A stretch of 64,000 nt of DNA from JBPOIC01 sp052034865 (GTDB taxonomy: Bacteria > UBA10199 > JADFYH01): contig JBPOIC010000033.1 in the NCBI GenBank assembly GCA_052034865.1, positions 1 to 64,000 on the forward strand, read 5' to 3'. The notes under the pieces are model-generated. The model did not search any database. It worked only from the letters and a program-made list of their open reading frames with translations, and was not told the origin of the DNA. Made by a program: the position numbers and the translations under genes. Below are positions 37,782 to 46,036 of the stretch, one piece after another (position 1 is the first letter of the stretch; every line of letters starts with the position of its first letter).

Positions 37782-38327
37782 CTAAAGAAGAGTCGGCCCT
37801 AAATGCTCACAAGCCTTTATTGAGAATACTTCGCTGGGGTTATTTCGTTGTACATTCATTGTGAGTAAATGCGCGATTTTTTGAGATGGAAAGTCTCTCT
37901 TACCTTGAAAGCAATAGCTCCAAATTTTTTCAAGTGTAGAGAGTTTAAAAAGCTCATCCAATTCAATAGTTAAGGCATTATGAATTAAGGCCCACCTTTC
38001 TGCTGTGTGATGCAGTTCCATAATGGAATTTAAAGGGATCTCAAATTTAAATGCCTTGATGGCTCTCTCTCGGCTCAGAAGCGGATTCTGACGAATGTAA
38101 ACTTTGGTTGATGGCAGAGTTAATGCTTTAGGTAAATAGGCATAAGTAGAGCAGTCAGCAATAAACTGATTATTCTGTATGGCAGTCTCGATTGTTGAGC
38201 GCCAATTTTCATCTGTAGCAGCTAAATCATGAAAGGAGATACAGTCTGGTTCATGGTTAAACATTACAGATAAAAAAGCACTGCCGCATCTGGGAAGACC
38301 TGTGATTTGAATGAAATCTCCGTTCAT
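37782..38327 (-). CDS. Sulfotransferase-like P-loop protein
   Basis: A 181-residue protein that begins with ITGLPRCGSAFLSVMF, matching the PAPS-binding P-loop (G-x-P-R-S-G-T/S) of sulfotransferases. The later VYIRQNPLLSRERAIKAF resembles the 3'-phosphate-binding segment (R...S). It is shorter than cellular sulfotransferases (usually over 250 residues), like small forms seen among phage genes. Whether it transfers sulfate is unknown. ATG 38327 overlaps the stop of the preceding gene (ATGA), so the longer TTG start was not used. Its partner gene is a citrate-synthase-fold protein. Confidence 0.65.
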   Translation of the reverse strand: MNGDFIQITGLPRCGSAFLSVMFNHEPDCISFHDLAATDENWRSTIETAIQNNQFIADCSTYAYLPKALTLPSTKVYIRQNPLLSRERAIKAFKFEIPLNSIMELHHTAERWALIHNALTIELDELFKLSTLEKIWSYCFQGKRDFPSQKIAHLLTMNVQRNNPSEVFSIKACEHLGPTLL

Positions 38328-38881
38328 TTCGAGACCATATTTACCCAAGCCGGAATTCTAGAAAGGATGAAAAGAGTTGAACCTGTTCCATTCTTAAATC
38401 CACATTCTTCGCAACAAGCTGCAGAAAAAAGGGCCGCATTCGGATAAAGTTTTTTACCAGTTTGCTGAATCCAGCCAGATAAGTTCGAAATTCTCTGATC
38501 AATATGGTGAAAATTTGCCTGAATGAGATCAGAGACTTCCTGCCATGATGGGTCAATTCCAATTTTAAAAAATGAATTTCCGAATCCAGCAATTCTTTTT
38601 CCTGCAGCTATTGTGGAATATATTTTTTTTTGATCCCACTCTCGATAGACCTCTCTAGCAGCTTCGATAGGTCCATGAAGATCGCCTAAAGTTAAAATTG
38701 CCGAAACAATTCCATTTTCAATTCGACCACTAGCGCCTGTGGCATTCAAGAACGCAAAACTGCTCGCATTCTGATTTGCTTTTGCTGAATTGGTATGAGC
38801 TTTAACAACTGCCTGAATAAGATTTTTTTGGTTGTCAGATAGGTCGTTACAGTAGGGAATCTCAATTTCAAGTTTATACAT
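38324..38881 (-). CDS. Truncated citrate-synthase-fold protein, probably catalytically inactive
   Basis: A 185-residue protein that aligns by eye with the C-terminal half of citrate synthases: NASSF (39-43, cf. NAST/SF), LTLGDLHGPIEAA (64-75, cf. GPLHGGANEA), KRIAGFGNSFFKIGIDPSW (95-113, cf. KIMGFGHRVYK-GDPR), YPNAALFSA (146-154, cf. PNVDFYSA) and LFILSRIPAW (170-179, cf. VSRMSGW). The first catalytic His is kept (H69), but the second is Asn (N102) and the catalytic Asp is Ala (A150). It therefore probably lacks normal activity. AAGG precedes the ATG. It is coupled to the sulfotransferase-like gene. Confidence 0.72.
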   Translation of the reverse strand: MYKLEIEIPYCNDLSDNQKNLIQAVVKAHTNSAKANQNASSFAFLNATGASGRIENGIVSAILTLGDLHGPIEAAREVYREWDQKKIYSTIAAGKRIAGFGNSFFKIGIDPSWQEVSDLIQANFHHIDQRISNLSGWIQQTGKKLYPNAALFSAACCEECGFKNGTGSTLFILSRIPAWVNMVSK

Positions 38882-38897
38882 ATCGACCTTATTGAAA

Positions 38898-39581
38898 CTA
38901 CGCCCTCATCGTCGTTGTCGACTCAATAAACAATCCAGAAGCCTTGAAGTTTTCTGCGAAGGCCAACACCTTAGGAACGTAATCCTGGGTTTCTTTAAAG
39001 GGTGGGATGGTGTTGCCATATTTCATGACGTTTCCAGGACCGGCGTTGTAGGCAGCGACGGCAAGCTCCACTTTTCCATTAAATCGATCGAGCATTTGTC
39101 GAATGTATTTGGAGCCACCTTCAATGTTTTCGGCAGGATCGAAAGGGTTTTTGACGCCAAGACGTGCGGCGGTTTCGGGCATGAGCTGCATGAGACCCAT
39201 CGCCCCGCAATGAGAAACGGCATTGGGATTTCCGCGGGATTCCTGGTGGATGACACCCGCAATCAATTCGGGAGGTAAATTATATTTAGCGGCGGCCTGT
39301 TTGATGTGGGCAGAGTAATGCGTAATTTTCGGAGAGAGCTGATCGGTTGGAAGTTCATTTCCCTGAACGACCGACTGTTGAGTTGCCAGGGTAGAGGTTT
39401 CAGGATTGGTTAAGGCGTTATTTGCCTGGGCTTGCGCCGCAGGATTGGGAGTTGAGGGCTGCAGATTCTGCTGAAGAGTGTTCTCGAATCCACCTCGCGT
39501 TTGGTCGACCTGCTTGCGGTACTCGACATACTTGCTTTTGAAAGAGGAGACCTGACTGTCTGAAATTCTTTTGTTTTCCAT
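38898..39581 (-). CDS. Lytic transglycosylase (SLT domain) with a Gln/Asn-rich N-terminus
   Basis: A 227-residue protein with a C-terminal SLT domain (about 110-215). The catalytic Glu is in [13 protein letters not shown], followed by [17 protein letters not shown] and [16 protein letters not shown], all classic for family 1 transglycosylases that cleave peptidoglycan. The first 100 residues are low complexity (Gln, Asn, Pro, Ala) without a signal peptide, so it would need a dedicated export route or act from a particle, as phage and secretion-system enzymes do. ATG 39581 was chosen because the upstream in-frame part does not look coding; the ribosome site is weak. It is first in the cassette. 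Confidence 0.88.
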   Translation of the reverse strand: MENKRISDSQVSSFKSKYVEYRKQVDQTRGGFENTLQQNLQPSTPNPAAQAQANNALTNPETSTLATQQSVVQGNELPTDQLSPKITHYSAHIKQAAAKYNLPPELIAGVIHQESRGNPNAVSHCGAMGLMQLMPETAARLGVKNPFDPAENIEGGSKYIRQMLDRFNGKVELAVAAYNAGPGNVMKYGNTIPPFKETQDYVPKVLAFAENFKASGLFIESTTTMRA

Positions 39582-39913
39582 AGATAATTTAATTTTAACC
39601 GGGTTGATGGGCTGTTTACAATCCTCGTTTAGCCTTCTGTTTAGATTATCGGGTTTGAGGTTTAAAGAATTGCGTTTTTGATAATAAAATTGATCCAAAA
39701 TCAGCCTTTTTGATCGATTACATGGCTTGTCAGGTTTTAGCAAGATTCTGCTTTATTTTTCTCCTGTCTAAAAAGAAGGAGCTATTTCAAAGCCCTCGAA
39801 AGAGGCTTTCAAGAAGCTTTACTAATCTGAAATCTAGTGATTAAGATATTTCCCTCGGGGTGAAGAAAGCCTCGGAATCACATCTGACAAATAAAGCTCG
39901 AATTCCACTCATT
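39582..39913. other. Divergent intergenic region between the cassette and yjbQ
   Basis: About 330 AT-rich bases without a supported gene. It should contain the promoters of the lytic transglycosylase (-) and yjbQ (+) units, but no convincing -35/-10 pair was found. A small hairpin AAAGCC...GGCTTT lies at about 39789-39810. Confidence 0.4.
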
Positions 39914-40360
39914 ATGGCTGTCTTCCGAAAAGCGTATGTGAACGTCACTTCCCAGATCGATATCAGTGTCATTTCACATGATATCAAAAGGGTGGTGACG
40001 GAGGCGAATCTTCCAGCTGGAATGGTTCAGATTCTGATTCCCTCCGGAACTTCTGCGGTGGCCATGCTCGAAAATGACCCCAAAATTTATGAAGACTACA
40101 AAAAGTGGATCGAGAATCAAATTCCCGCTACTTCAGAAAAAAGGCCTGATCGACGCTCGGGTTCAGGAAGAAACTATGCCCATTTAAGGGCTCAACTGGT
40201 AGGTCATTCTCTTCAGTTACCTGTCTTTGAAGGAAAACTTCAAATCAGTCCCTGGCAAGAAATCCTGTTTTTTGATTTCGATGATAAACCTGGGAGAAGA
40301 GAGTATTTTATTCTTGTTGCAGGCGAGATGGCTGCAACGGCTGGGGGAGGCCGACGCTAA
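39914..40360 (+). CDS. yjbQ: YjbQ family (UPF0047) protein
   Basis: A 148-residue protein of the YjbQ/UPF0047 family, a beta-rich fold. Conserved parts are GMVQILIPSGTSAVAMLEND, NYAHLRAQLVGHSLQLPVFE and WQEILFFDFDDKPGRREYF. Some members have weak thiamine-phosphate synthase activity; the true role is unclear. The usual His of the SHLRA motif region is AHLRA here, so one expected Ser is changed. ATG 39914 gives the family length; GTG 39860 would add 18 residues. Neither has a good ribosome site. pgpH starts 12 bases later. Confidence 0.85.
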   Translation: MAVFRKAYVNVTSQIDISVISHDIKRVVTEANLPAGMVQILIPSGTSAVAMLENDPKIYEDYKKWIENQIPATSEKRPDRRSGSGRNYAHLRAQLVGHSLQLPVFEGKLQISPWQEILFFDFDDKPGRREYFILVAGEMAATAGGGRR

Positions 40361-40372
40361 TTTCCCAACACT

Positions 40373-42850
40373 ATGGATCTTCACAAAAAGAATCGTTCAA
40401 AGAAACTCATTTTTGGCATTTGGGAAAAAGAGGTTTTCAGCTCGTGGGACCGGCTAATTCAGTCTTCAGTCGCAGATGCCGCTCTTTTTGTCCTGGGCTG
40501 CTTTGTTGTTACCTTCCTTCTTTTATTTCAGCTCGATACCCTTCCCAATAATATTCAGATCAATTCCTACGCTCCCAACAATATAAAGGCAGATCAAAAT
40601 TATGAAATCGTCGATATTCAGACGACTCAGGAACATCGTAAGGAAGCTGAAAAAAGTATTCTTGCTGTTTATGATTACGATGAGGCGCTGGGGCAGGAAA
40701 TTGATCAACGTATTCGAGATGCCTTTGATCAGGTGAGAAATTATCTTCAGCAATATCCTCAGGCAGGTGATGAAGAACTGATAGGGACTTTTAAAGAAGT
40801 TTCGGGTCTTGAGATTGAAGAAGAAGATTCCCGCTTCCTGCTTAAGTCCCGCTTTAACTATCAGATAGAGCGTTGGCTCCGAAATACAGTTCAGATTGCG
40901 ATGTCGACGCCCATCATTGAAGATATGGCAGCCCTCGATTTGCGTCGTCATGAAGGCGCGATCACACTCAGACGCGTTCGGATGACATCCCAAGAAAATG
41001 AAAAAGTGGAAAAAAACCTGAAGCTGATTCGATCACTGAGTGAAGTGCGGGAAGATCTGGAGGAAAGAGTCCGTAACTCAGACCGCTCTGACAGGATTCC
41101 GGAAACCGTCAAGGCACCTCTTATTTCCTTAAGTGGACTTTTTTTAAGAGCGAACACAAATTTTAATGTTCTCGAAACCGAAAAGCGAAAAGAAAAAGCT
41201 ATCAGTGGCGTCAAACCGGATATCATCAAAATCCAAAATGGAGAGATGATCATTCGTAACGGTGACCCCTACACCCGACGTCACCTCATTATTTTGCAAG
41301 GAATTCAAAAACAGCGCAGTCTTACCAATAAAACGATTAAATTTGCCGGAACCTTTCTTTTCGTGGCCCTCCTCATCCTGGTCACTTACTCCTTTGCCTC
41401 CCGCTATATTCGAAAGTTCAAACCCACACGAACCGATCTGATTTTTTTAGGCACCAACCTCATCATCATTCTTTTATTCGCACGTCTTTTCTCGGCGGTT
41501 TCGTCTGTGTTTAAAGATTCGCTTTCCTTTGAAATCGAGATGCAGGCGCTTTATTACATGATTCCGGTATCTGCCGGGGCGATGATCGTACGTCTGATTT
41601 TAAACTCTGAGATCGCGATTATTTTTGCTGTGATTGCCTCAGCTCTGGCAGGGCTCTTTTTAAAGACGGATATCGATTTATCAATCTTTTTTATTATTTC
41701 CTCTATAGCTGGTGCTGGATCAATTGCCTATGCCGATCGGCGAAGTGCCATCTTGAAAGCAGGGATCTTTACCGGACTGATCAACGTCGTAACAATTTTT
41801 ACGATCAAGATGATCCAGGTTTTTTCGGTTGCTCAACAATGGTCGACTTCTGACATCCTGTTCACTCTTTTCTCAGGATTTTTGGGTGGGACCAACAGTG
41901 CACTTTATATATTGTTCTACACGCCGATTGCAGAAATGCTTTTTGGTTACACAACTGACATGAAACTTCTGGAGCTTGGCAATCTCAATCATCCCCTGCT
42001 CAAAGAGATGATCGTGAAAGCACCAGGCACCTATCATCACAGTCAGCTGGTGGCTGTCCTTTCAGAAGCCGCTTCTGAAGCCATCGGCGCAAATCCAATC
42101 GTGGCGCGTGTTGGGTCTTACTTTCATGATGTCGGCAAGATGGTAAAACCACTTTACTTTATCGAAAATCAGATGGGTGGCCAGAACCGACACGATGCCC
42201 TTTCTCCTTCGATGAGCGCACTGATTATTGCTTCGCATGTAAAAGACGGAATCGAACTTGCCGAAAAACACAAACTCCCTAAAATTATTTCCGACATGAT
42301 TCCCCAACATCAGGGAACCAAGATCATCAGTTTTTTCTATAACAAGGCCAAAGAAATGGAAAAAGCGGGTTTAACCCAGGTGAGAGAAGAAGATTATCGC
42401 TACCCGGGACCCCGTCCCCAAACGCGTGAGGCGGGTATTCTTCTTCTGGCAGATGGAGTCGAAGCGGCCGTGCGGTCTTTGCCAGAGAAAAATCCAAACA
42501 AGATTCAGTCGATGGTCCAGAAAATGATCAATCGCAGTTTTTCGGAGGAGCAACTCGAAGAATGTGAATTGACTTTAAGGGATTTGAGGACGATTACAGA
42601 CTGCTTTGTGAGAGTTTTGATAGGTATCTATCATCAGCGCATTGAATACCCTGATCAAGAATCCAAAAACACGGTTTCTGTCCCTAAAAAGCTTGAAATT
42701 GTTTCGCATTCAAAACCGATAACTTCCCTTTCCAATCCGCAATCCAGTTCTGAACATGATTTTAAAGAACCTGCAAAAAAGATATCCCTTACCCCTGACG
42801 ACCCTTCGGAAAAAAGTGCTGCTTATCCTTCTGGAACTAGGCATCCCTGA
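40373..42850 (+). CDS. pgpH: 7TM-HD phosphodiesterase of the PgpH/YqfF type
   Basis: An 825-residue membrane protein: an N-terminal helix (about 45-62), a long extracytoplasmic 7TMR-HDED domain (about 65-310), seven membrane helices (about 325-520), then a cytoplasmic HD domain. The HD metal motif is visible as GTYHHSQLVAVLSEAA and SYFHDVGKMVKP, with DALSPSMSALIIASHVKDG and PQHQGTKIISFF further on. Known members degrade cyclic di-AMP. A basic, Ser-rich tail of about 60 residues follows. It overlaps ybeY by 95 bases, a larger overlap than usual, implying coupled translation. This gene order, pgpH-ybeY, is widespread. Confidence 0.92.
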   Translation: MDLHKKNRSKKLIFGIWEKEVFSSWDRLIQSSVADAALFVLGCFVVTFLLLFQLDTLPNNIQINSYAPNNIKADQNYEIVDIQTTQEHRKEAEKSILAVYDYDEALGQEIDQRIRDAFDQVRNYLQQYPQAGDEELIGTFKEVSGLEIEEEDSRFLLKSRFNYQIERWLRNTVQIAMSTPIIEDMAALDLRRHEGAITLRRVRMTSQENEKVEKNLKLIRSLSEVREDLEERVRNSDRSDRIPETVKAPLISLSGLFLRANTNFNVLETEKRKEKAISGVKPDIIKIQNGEMIIRNGDPYTRRHLIILQGIQKQRSLTNKTIKFAGTFLFVALLILVTYSFASRYIRKFKPTRTDLIFLGTNLIIILLFARLFSAVSSVFKDSLSFEIEMQALYYMIPVSAGAMIVRLILNSEIAIIFAVIASALAGLFLKTDIDLSIFFIISSIAGAGSIAYADRRSAILKAGIFTGLINVVTIFTIKMIQVFSVAQQWSTSDILFTLFSGFLGGTNSALYILFYTPIAEMLFGYTTDMKLLELGNLNHPLLKEMIVKAPGTYHHSQLVAVLSEAASEAIGANPIVARVGSYFHDVGKMVKPLYFIENQMGGQNRHDALSPSMSALIIASHVKDGIELAEKHKLPKIISDMIPQHQGTKIISFFYNKAKEMEKAGLTQVREEDYRYPGPRPQTREAGILLLADGVEAAVRSLPEKNPNKIQSMVQKMINRSFSEEQLEECELTLRDLRTITDCFVRVLIGIYHQRIEYPDQESKNTVSVPKKLEIVSHSKPITSLSNPQSSSEHDFKEPAKKISLTPDDPSEKSAAYPSGTRHP

Positions 42851-43196
42851 GATTGATCTTGATATTACCTTTGTTCTAAATTCCTCCATGCGAAAATTAA
42901 ATCATCAGTTTCGCAAGAAGGATTATCCCACCGATGTTCTCTCATTTCCCTTACACGAAAAAAAAATCGCGCGACGGGGTGGAGTATTTTTAGGAGATGT
43001 GATCATCGCTGTCGCAGTCGCCAACAAACAGGCTCAGGAGCAAAACCATCCTTTGCTGCACGAATTGTATTTTTTAATCATTCACGGAATTTTGCACCTT
43101 TTGGGTTATGATCACGAAAAAACACAACGTGAGGCTGTGATCATGCAGAACATGGAAAAGAAGTTGATGAGAAAGATTTTGAAGGAAGGAGTATGA
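42756..43196 (+). CDS. ybeY: YbeY endoribonuclease, rRNA maturation
   Basis: A 146-residue metalloprotein. The zinc site H-x3-H-x5-H is seen in IIHGILHLLGYDHEKTQRE, and the upstream signature KKDYPTDVLSFPLHEK is typical. YbeY matures 16S rRNA ends and takes part in ribosome quality control. The start is uncertain: ATG 42756 lies inside pgpH and gives the family length, but no ribosome site is clear, and a GTG at about 42813 would make a shorter protein. The 3' end overlaps lnt by four bases (ATGA). Confidence 0.92.
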   Translation: MILKNLQKRYPLPLTTLRKKVLLILLELGIPEIDLDITFVLNSSMRKLNHQFRKKDYPTDVLSFPLHEKKIARRGGVFLGDVIIAVAVANKQAQEQNHPLLHELYFLIIHGILHLLGYDHEKTQREAVIMQNMEKKLMRKILKEGV

Positions 43197-44830
43197 AAAA
43201 ATATCTCTGGCTTGTTTTAAGTGCAATCTTTTCTTTTTTATCCCATCCCTTTGCGATCGACGGCTACACCTTGCCCCACTTGGGTTTTTTTGCCTGGTTC
43301 TCGTTCATCCCATTTTTTATTTTATTAAATAGAGAGTGCAGTCTGAAACGACAGTTTTTGATCGGATGGATCTTTGGCTTTGTTTATTATGCAGGGTTGA
43401 TGTTTTGGCTTTATACGGCCCTTCGTGTGTATGGAAATATCCATCCTCTTATCGCCTTGCTTTGTGTGGGTTTGCTGGCAGTCATTTTGGCGACTTATTT
43501 GGCGCTTATTTTTCCGATCACGGCTTTTTTGCGAGCGCGCCTGAATCTCCCGTATTTTTTTATTCTTCCATGGGTGTGGGTTTCGGTGGAACTTGCCCGA
43601 ACTTATGTTCCATTAGGCGGTTTTCCCTGGGGGCAATTGGGCTATAGCCAGTCGCATAATATTCCCATCCTCCAGCTTGCCAGTTTCACGGGGGTCTGTG
43701 GAGTGACTTTTCTGATCCTTTGCGTGAATCTCGCTGGGGCTGAAATTTTTCAGATTCTTCTTGCCCGAAAAGACCGGGAAAAAATTTCATCCAAAACTGA
43801 AAAACCTTCTCTTCATTTTTCAATTATCAAATTCTATCGAACGGAACTGTTGTTTTGTGCAGCAGTCCTGATCTTTTATATTTGGGTCCATAGCACAGGA
43901 GTCCGTTCTATGGAGATCACTCAGGCGAAGATGATGCAGGCTCCCAGGACGAGGATTGCCCTGTTGCAGGGAAATATTCCTCAGGATGAAAAATGGTTGC
44001 TTGAAAAAGCAGATGCCATTCATCAGACCTATCTTCAGCTCACCCGGCTGGCCTTTGAACATTCTGTAGATTTGGTGATCTGGACTGAGGCATCTTATCC
44101 TTATGAGCTGGCCCTGGATGATCCGGAGCTCTTAAGCGAGGTAGGCGAATTCCCAAAAGATGTGTTGGTTGGAGCAGTCAGCTATGAATCGCATGGAAAC
44201 ATCCTTCCCAATCCCTATCGCACGCCTTTGGATTATCCTGTCCATAATAGCATGGTGCTTTTGGGACCCGGCTCTCAACTCAAGGGGGTGTATCACAAAC
44301 AGCATTTGGTCCCTTATGGAGAATATATTCCTTTCAGAAACTGGCTGCCTTTTGTGGGCAAGCTCACCGAGAATATGGGTGAGTTTCAGCGGGGACAAAG
44401 TTCAAAACCCCTTATTTCGGGAGCTTCCCGATTTGGCATTCTAATCTGCTATGAAGATATCTTTCCCCAGATTGCGCGCGCAGAAAGCCTGTTAGGGGCG
44501 AATCTTTTGGTCAATATCAGTAATGATGCCTGGTATGGCGATTCATCTGCCCTGGAGCAACATTTAAACTTCTCCATCTTTCGTGCCGTCGAAAATGGGA
44601 AGTATCTTTTGCGTTCAACGAATACGGGTATCACGGCCTTTATAGATCCACTGGGTCGTATCCAAAAAAAGCTTCCAAAATTCAGCGAAGATTATTTGAT
44701 TGATGAAGTTTCATTGCTTGAAGATCAAACCTTCTATACAAGGCACGGAGATGTTTTTGCATATGGGTGTGTCACGGGCATGTTGATAATGCTCGCCGCC
44801 GGATTTAGAAAAAAACTGTGTTCGAAATGA
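43193..44830 (+). CDS. lnt: Apolipoprotein N-acyltransferase
   Basis: A 545-residue inner-membrane enzyme: six to seven hydrophobic helices in the first 235 residues (with VPLGGFPWGQLGYSQSHN), then a nitrilase-like periplasmic domain with the catalytic triad Glu in IWTEASYP (about 298), Lys in GVYHKQHLVPYGEY (about 369) and Cys in GILICYEDIFPQIAR (about 419), and a final helix. It adds the third acyl chain to lipoproteins, which implies a diderm cell. The start overlaps ybeY (ATGA) and has AAGGAGG upstream. Confidence 0.95.
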   Translation: MKKYLWLVLSAIFSFLSHPFAIDGYTLPHLGFFAWFSFIPFFILLNRECSLKRQFLIGWIFGFVYYAGLMFWLYTALRVYGNIHPLIALLCVGLLAVILATYLALIFPITAFLRARLNLPYFFILPWVWVSVELARTYVPLGGFPWGQLGYSQSHNIPILQLASFTGVCGVTFLILCVNLAGAEIFQILLARKDREKISSKTEKPSLHFSIIKFYRTELLFCAAVLIFYIWVHSTGVRSMEITQAKMMQAPRTRIALLQGNIPQDEKWLLEKADAIHQTYLQLTRLAFEHSVDLVIWTEASYPYELALDDPELLSEVGEFPKDVLVGAVSYESHGNILPNPYRTPLDYPVHNSMVLLGPGSQLKGVYHKQHLVPYGEYIPFRNWLPFVGKLTENMGEFQRGQSSKPLISGASRFGILICYEDIFPQIARAESLLGANLLVNISNDAWYGDSSALEQHLNFSIFRAVENGKYLLRSTNTGITAFIDPLGRIQKKLPKFSEDYLIDEVSLLEDQTFYTRHGDVFAYGCVTGMLIMLAAGFRKKLCSK

Positions 44831-44880
44831 ATCCAGACGTAAAAAGCTGAGAGTCGAACTTTTGTTGAGGGAGAATTTAA

Positions 44881-45988
44881 ATGTCTAAAGAACTTCTTGA
44901 AAAAACTCAGACACTCAAAGATCGGTTGGATACGGTCGGGAGGCGACTTTGACCTCGCGGGTAAAACAAAGCGGATAGAAGAGCTGGAGCCTCAAACACA
45001 GGAAGCCCGTTTTTGGGATGATCCTCAGCAGGCGCAAAAAATTTCAAAAGAGCTCAATGAGCTAAAATATTCTCTGGAAGAATACAACAATCAGTTGAAA
45101 ATTCTGGAAGAAGCCGAAGTCATGCTTCAGCTTTCTGAAGAAGCTGGGGATGAAGCCTCGCAGGAAGAGGCCATAAAAGAAATTGCGAAGGCAGAAAAAG
45201 CGGTGGAAGCGGCGGAGTTGACTGCCATGCTTTCTGAGCCAGAAGATCCCTGCTCAGCCATCCTTTCCATCAATGCTGGAGCCGGAGGGACCGAGTCCTG
45301 TGATTGGGCGAGTATGCTTTTGCGCATGTATTTGCGCTACAGCGAGCGACGCGGATTTAAAACCGATCTGGTGGATTATACTTATGGCGATGGGGCGGGC
45401 TACCGAAGTGCAACAGTTACCATCGAAGGAAAATACGCCTTTGGTTATCTCAAGGCAGAAAACGGCGTTCATCGCCTGGTACGCATTTCTCCCTTCGATG
45501 CCAATAAGCGCAGGCATACTTCTTTTTCTTCTGTCTATGTTCATCCGCTGGTCGATGATCAGATCGTAATCGAAATCAATCCCAAAGATATCAAGTTCGA
45601 AACCTTTCGTGCCGGTGGGGCAGGGGGGCAACACGTTCAAAAGAACGAGACGGCGGTGCGAATCACGCATGTTCCTTCCGGAATTGTCGTTGCGTGCCAA
45701 AACGAGCGCAGTCAAAATCAGAATCGTGAAACGGCGATGAAGATTTTGAAGTCACGGCTATATGAAGTTGAAATAGAGAAAAAACGGGCGGTACAAAAAA
45801 AGATCGAAGAAGGTAAAAAAGACATCACCTGGGGAAGTCAGATTCGCTCGTATGTCTTGCAGCCTTATCAAATGGTTAAAGATCATCGTACGGGTTTTGA
45901 GACGAGTCAGACCCAGGACGTGCTTGATGGAGATTTAGAGGATTTCATTAAGGCGTATTTGTTATCGGCTCCTGGAGAAGAAAACTGA
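44881..45988 (+). CDS. prfB: Peptide chain release factor 2, with programmed +1 frameshift
   Basis: The coding sequence is 44881-44949 joined to 44951-45988 (368 residues). It starts ATG (MSKELLEKTQTLKDRLDTVG; GAGGGAG upstream) and reaches CTT TGA as codons 23-24. Skipping T44950 continues with DLAGKTKRIEELE in the +1 frame. RF2 features are present: the codon-recognition SPF tripeptide in VRISPFDANKRR and the hydrolysis motif FRAGGAGGQHVQKNETAV. It releases peptides at UGA and UAA. The internal UGA lets RF2 control its own level: low RF2 favours the frameshift. Confidence 0.97.
44938..44953 (+). promoter_or_regulatory. RF2 programmed frameshift site
   Basis: GGGAGG (44938-44943) acts as an internal Shine-Dalgarno-like stimulator three bases before CTT TGA C (44947-44953). 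This matches the classical slip site, with CUU slipping to UUU at an in-frame UGA. Confidence 0.95.
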
Positions 45989-46036
45989 TGTTTTGATTCG
46001 ATTCAGATCCAATCTCTCGAGAACTTGAAAAATACA

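Noticed and set aside
36115..39581. Cassette as an intact prophage or type III secretion locus
   Set aside because: No integrase, capsid, portal, tail or secretion-ring gene is present, and no attachment-site repeats were seen at its borders.
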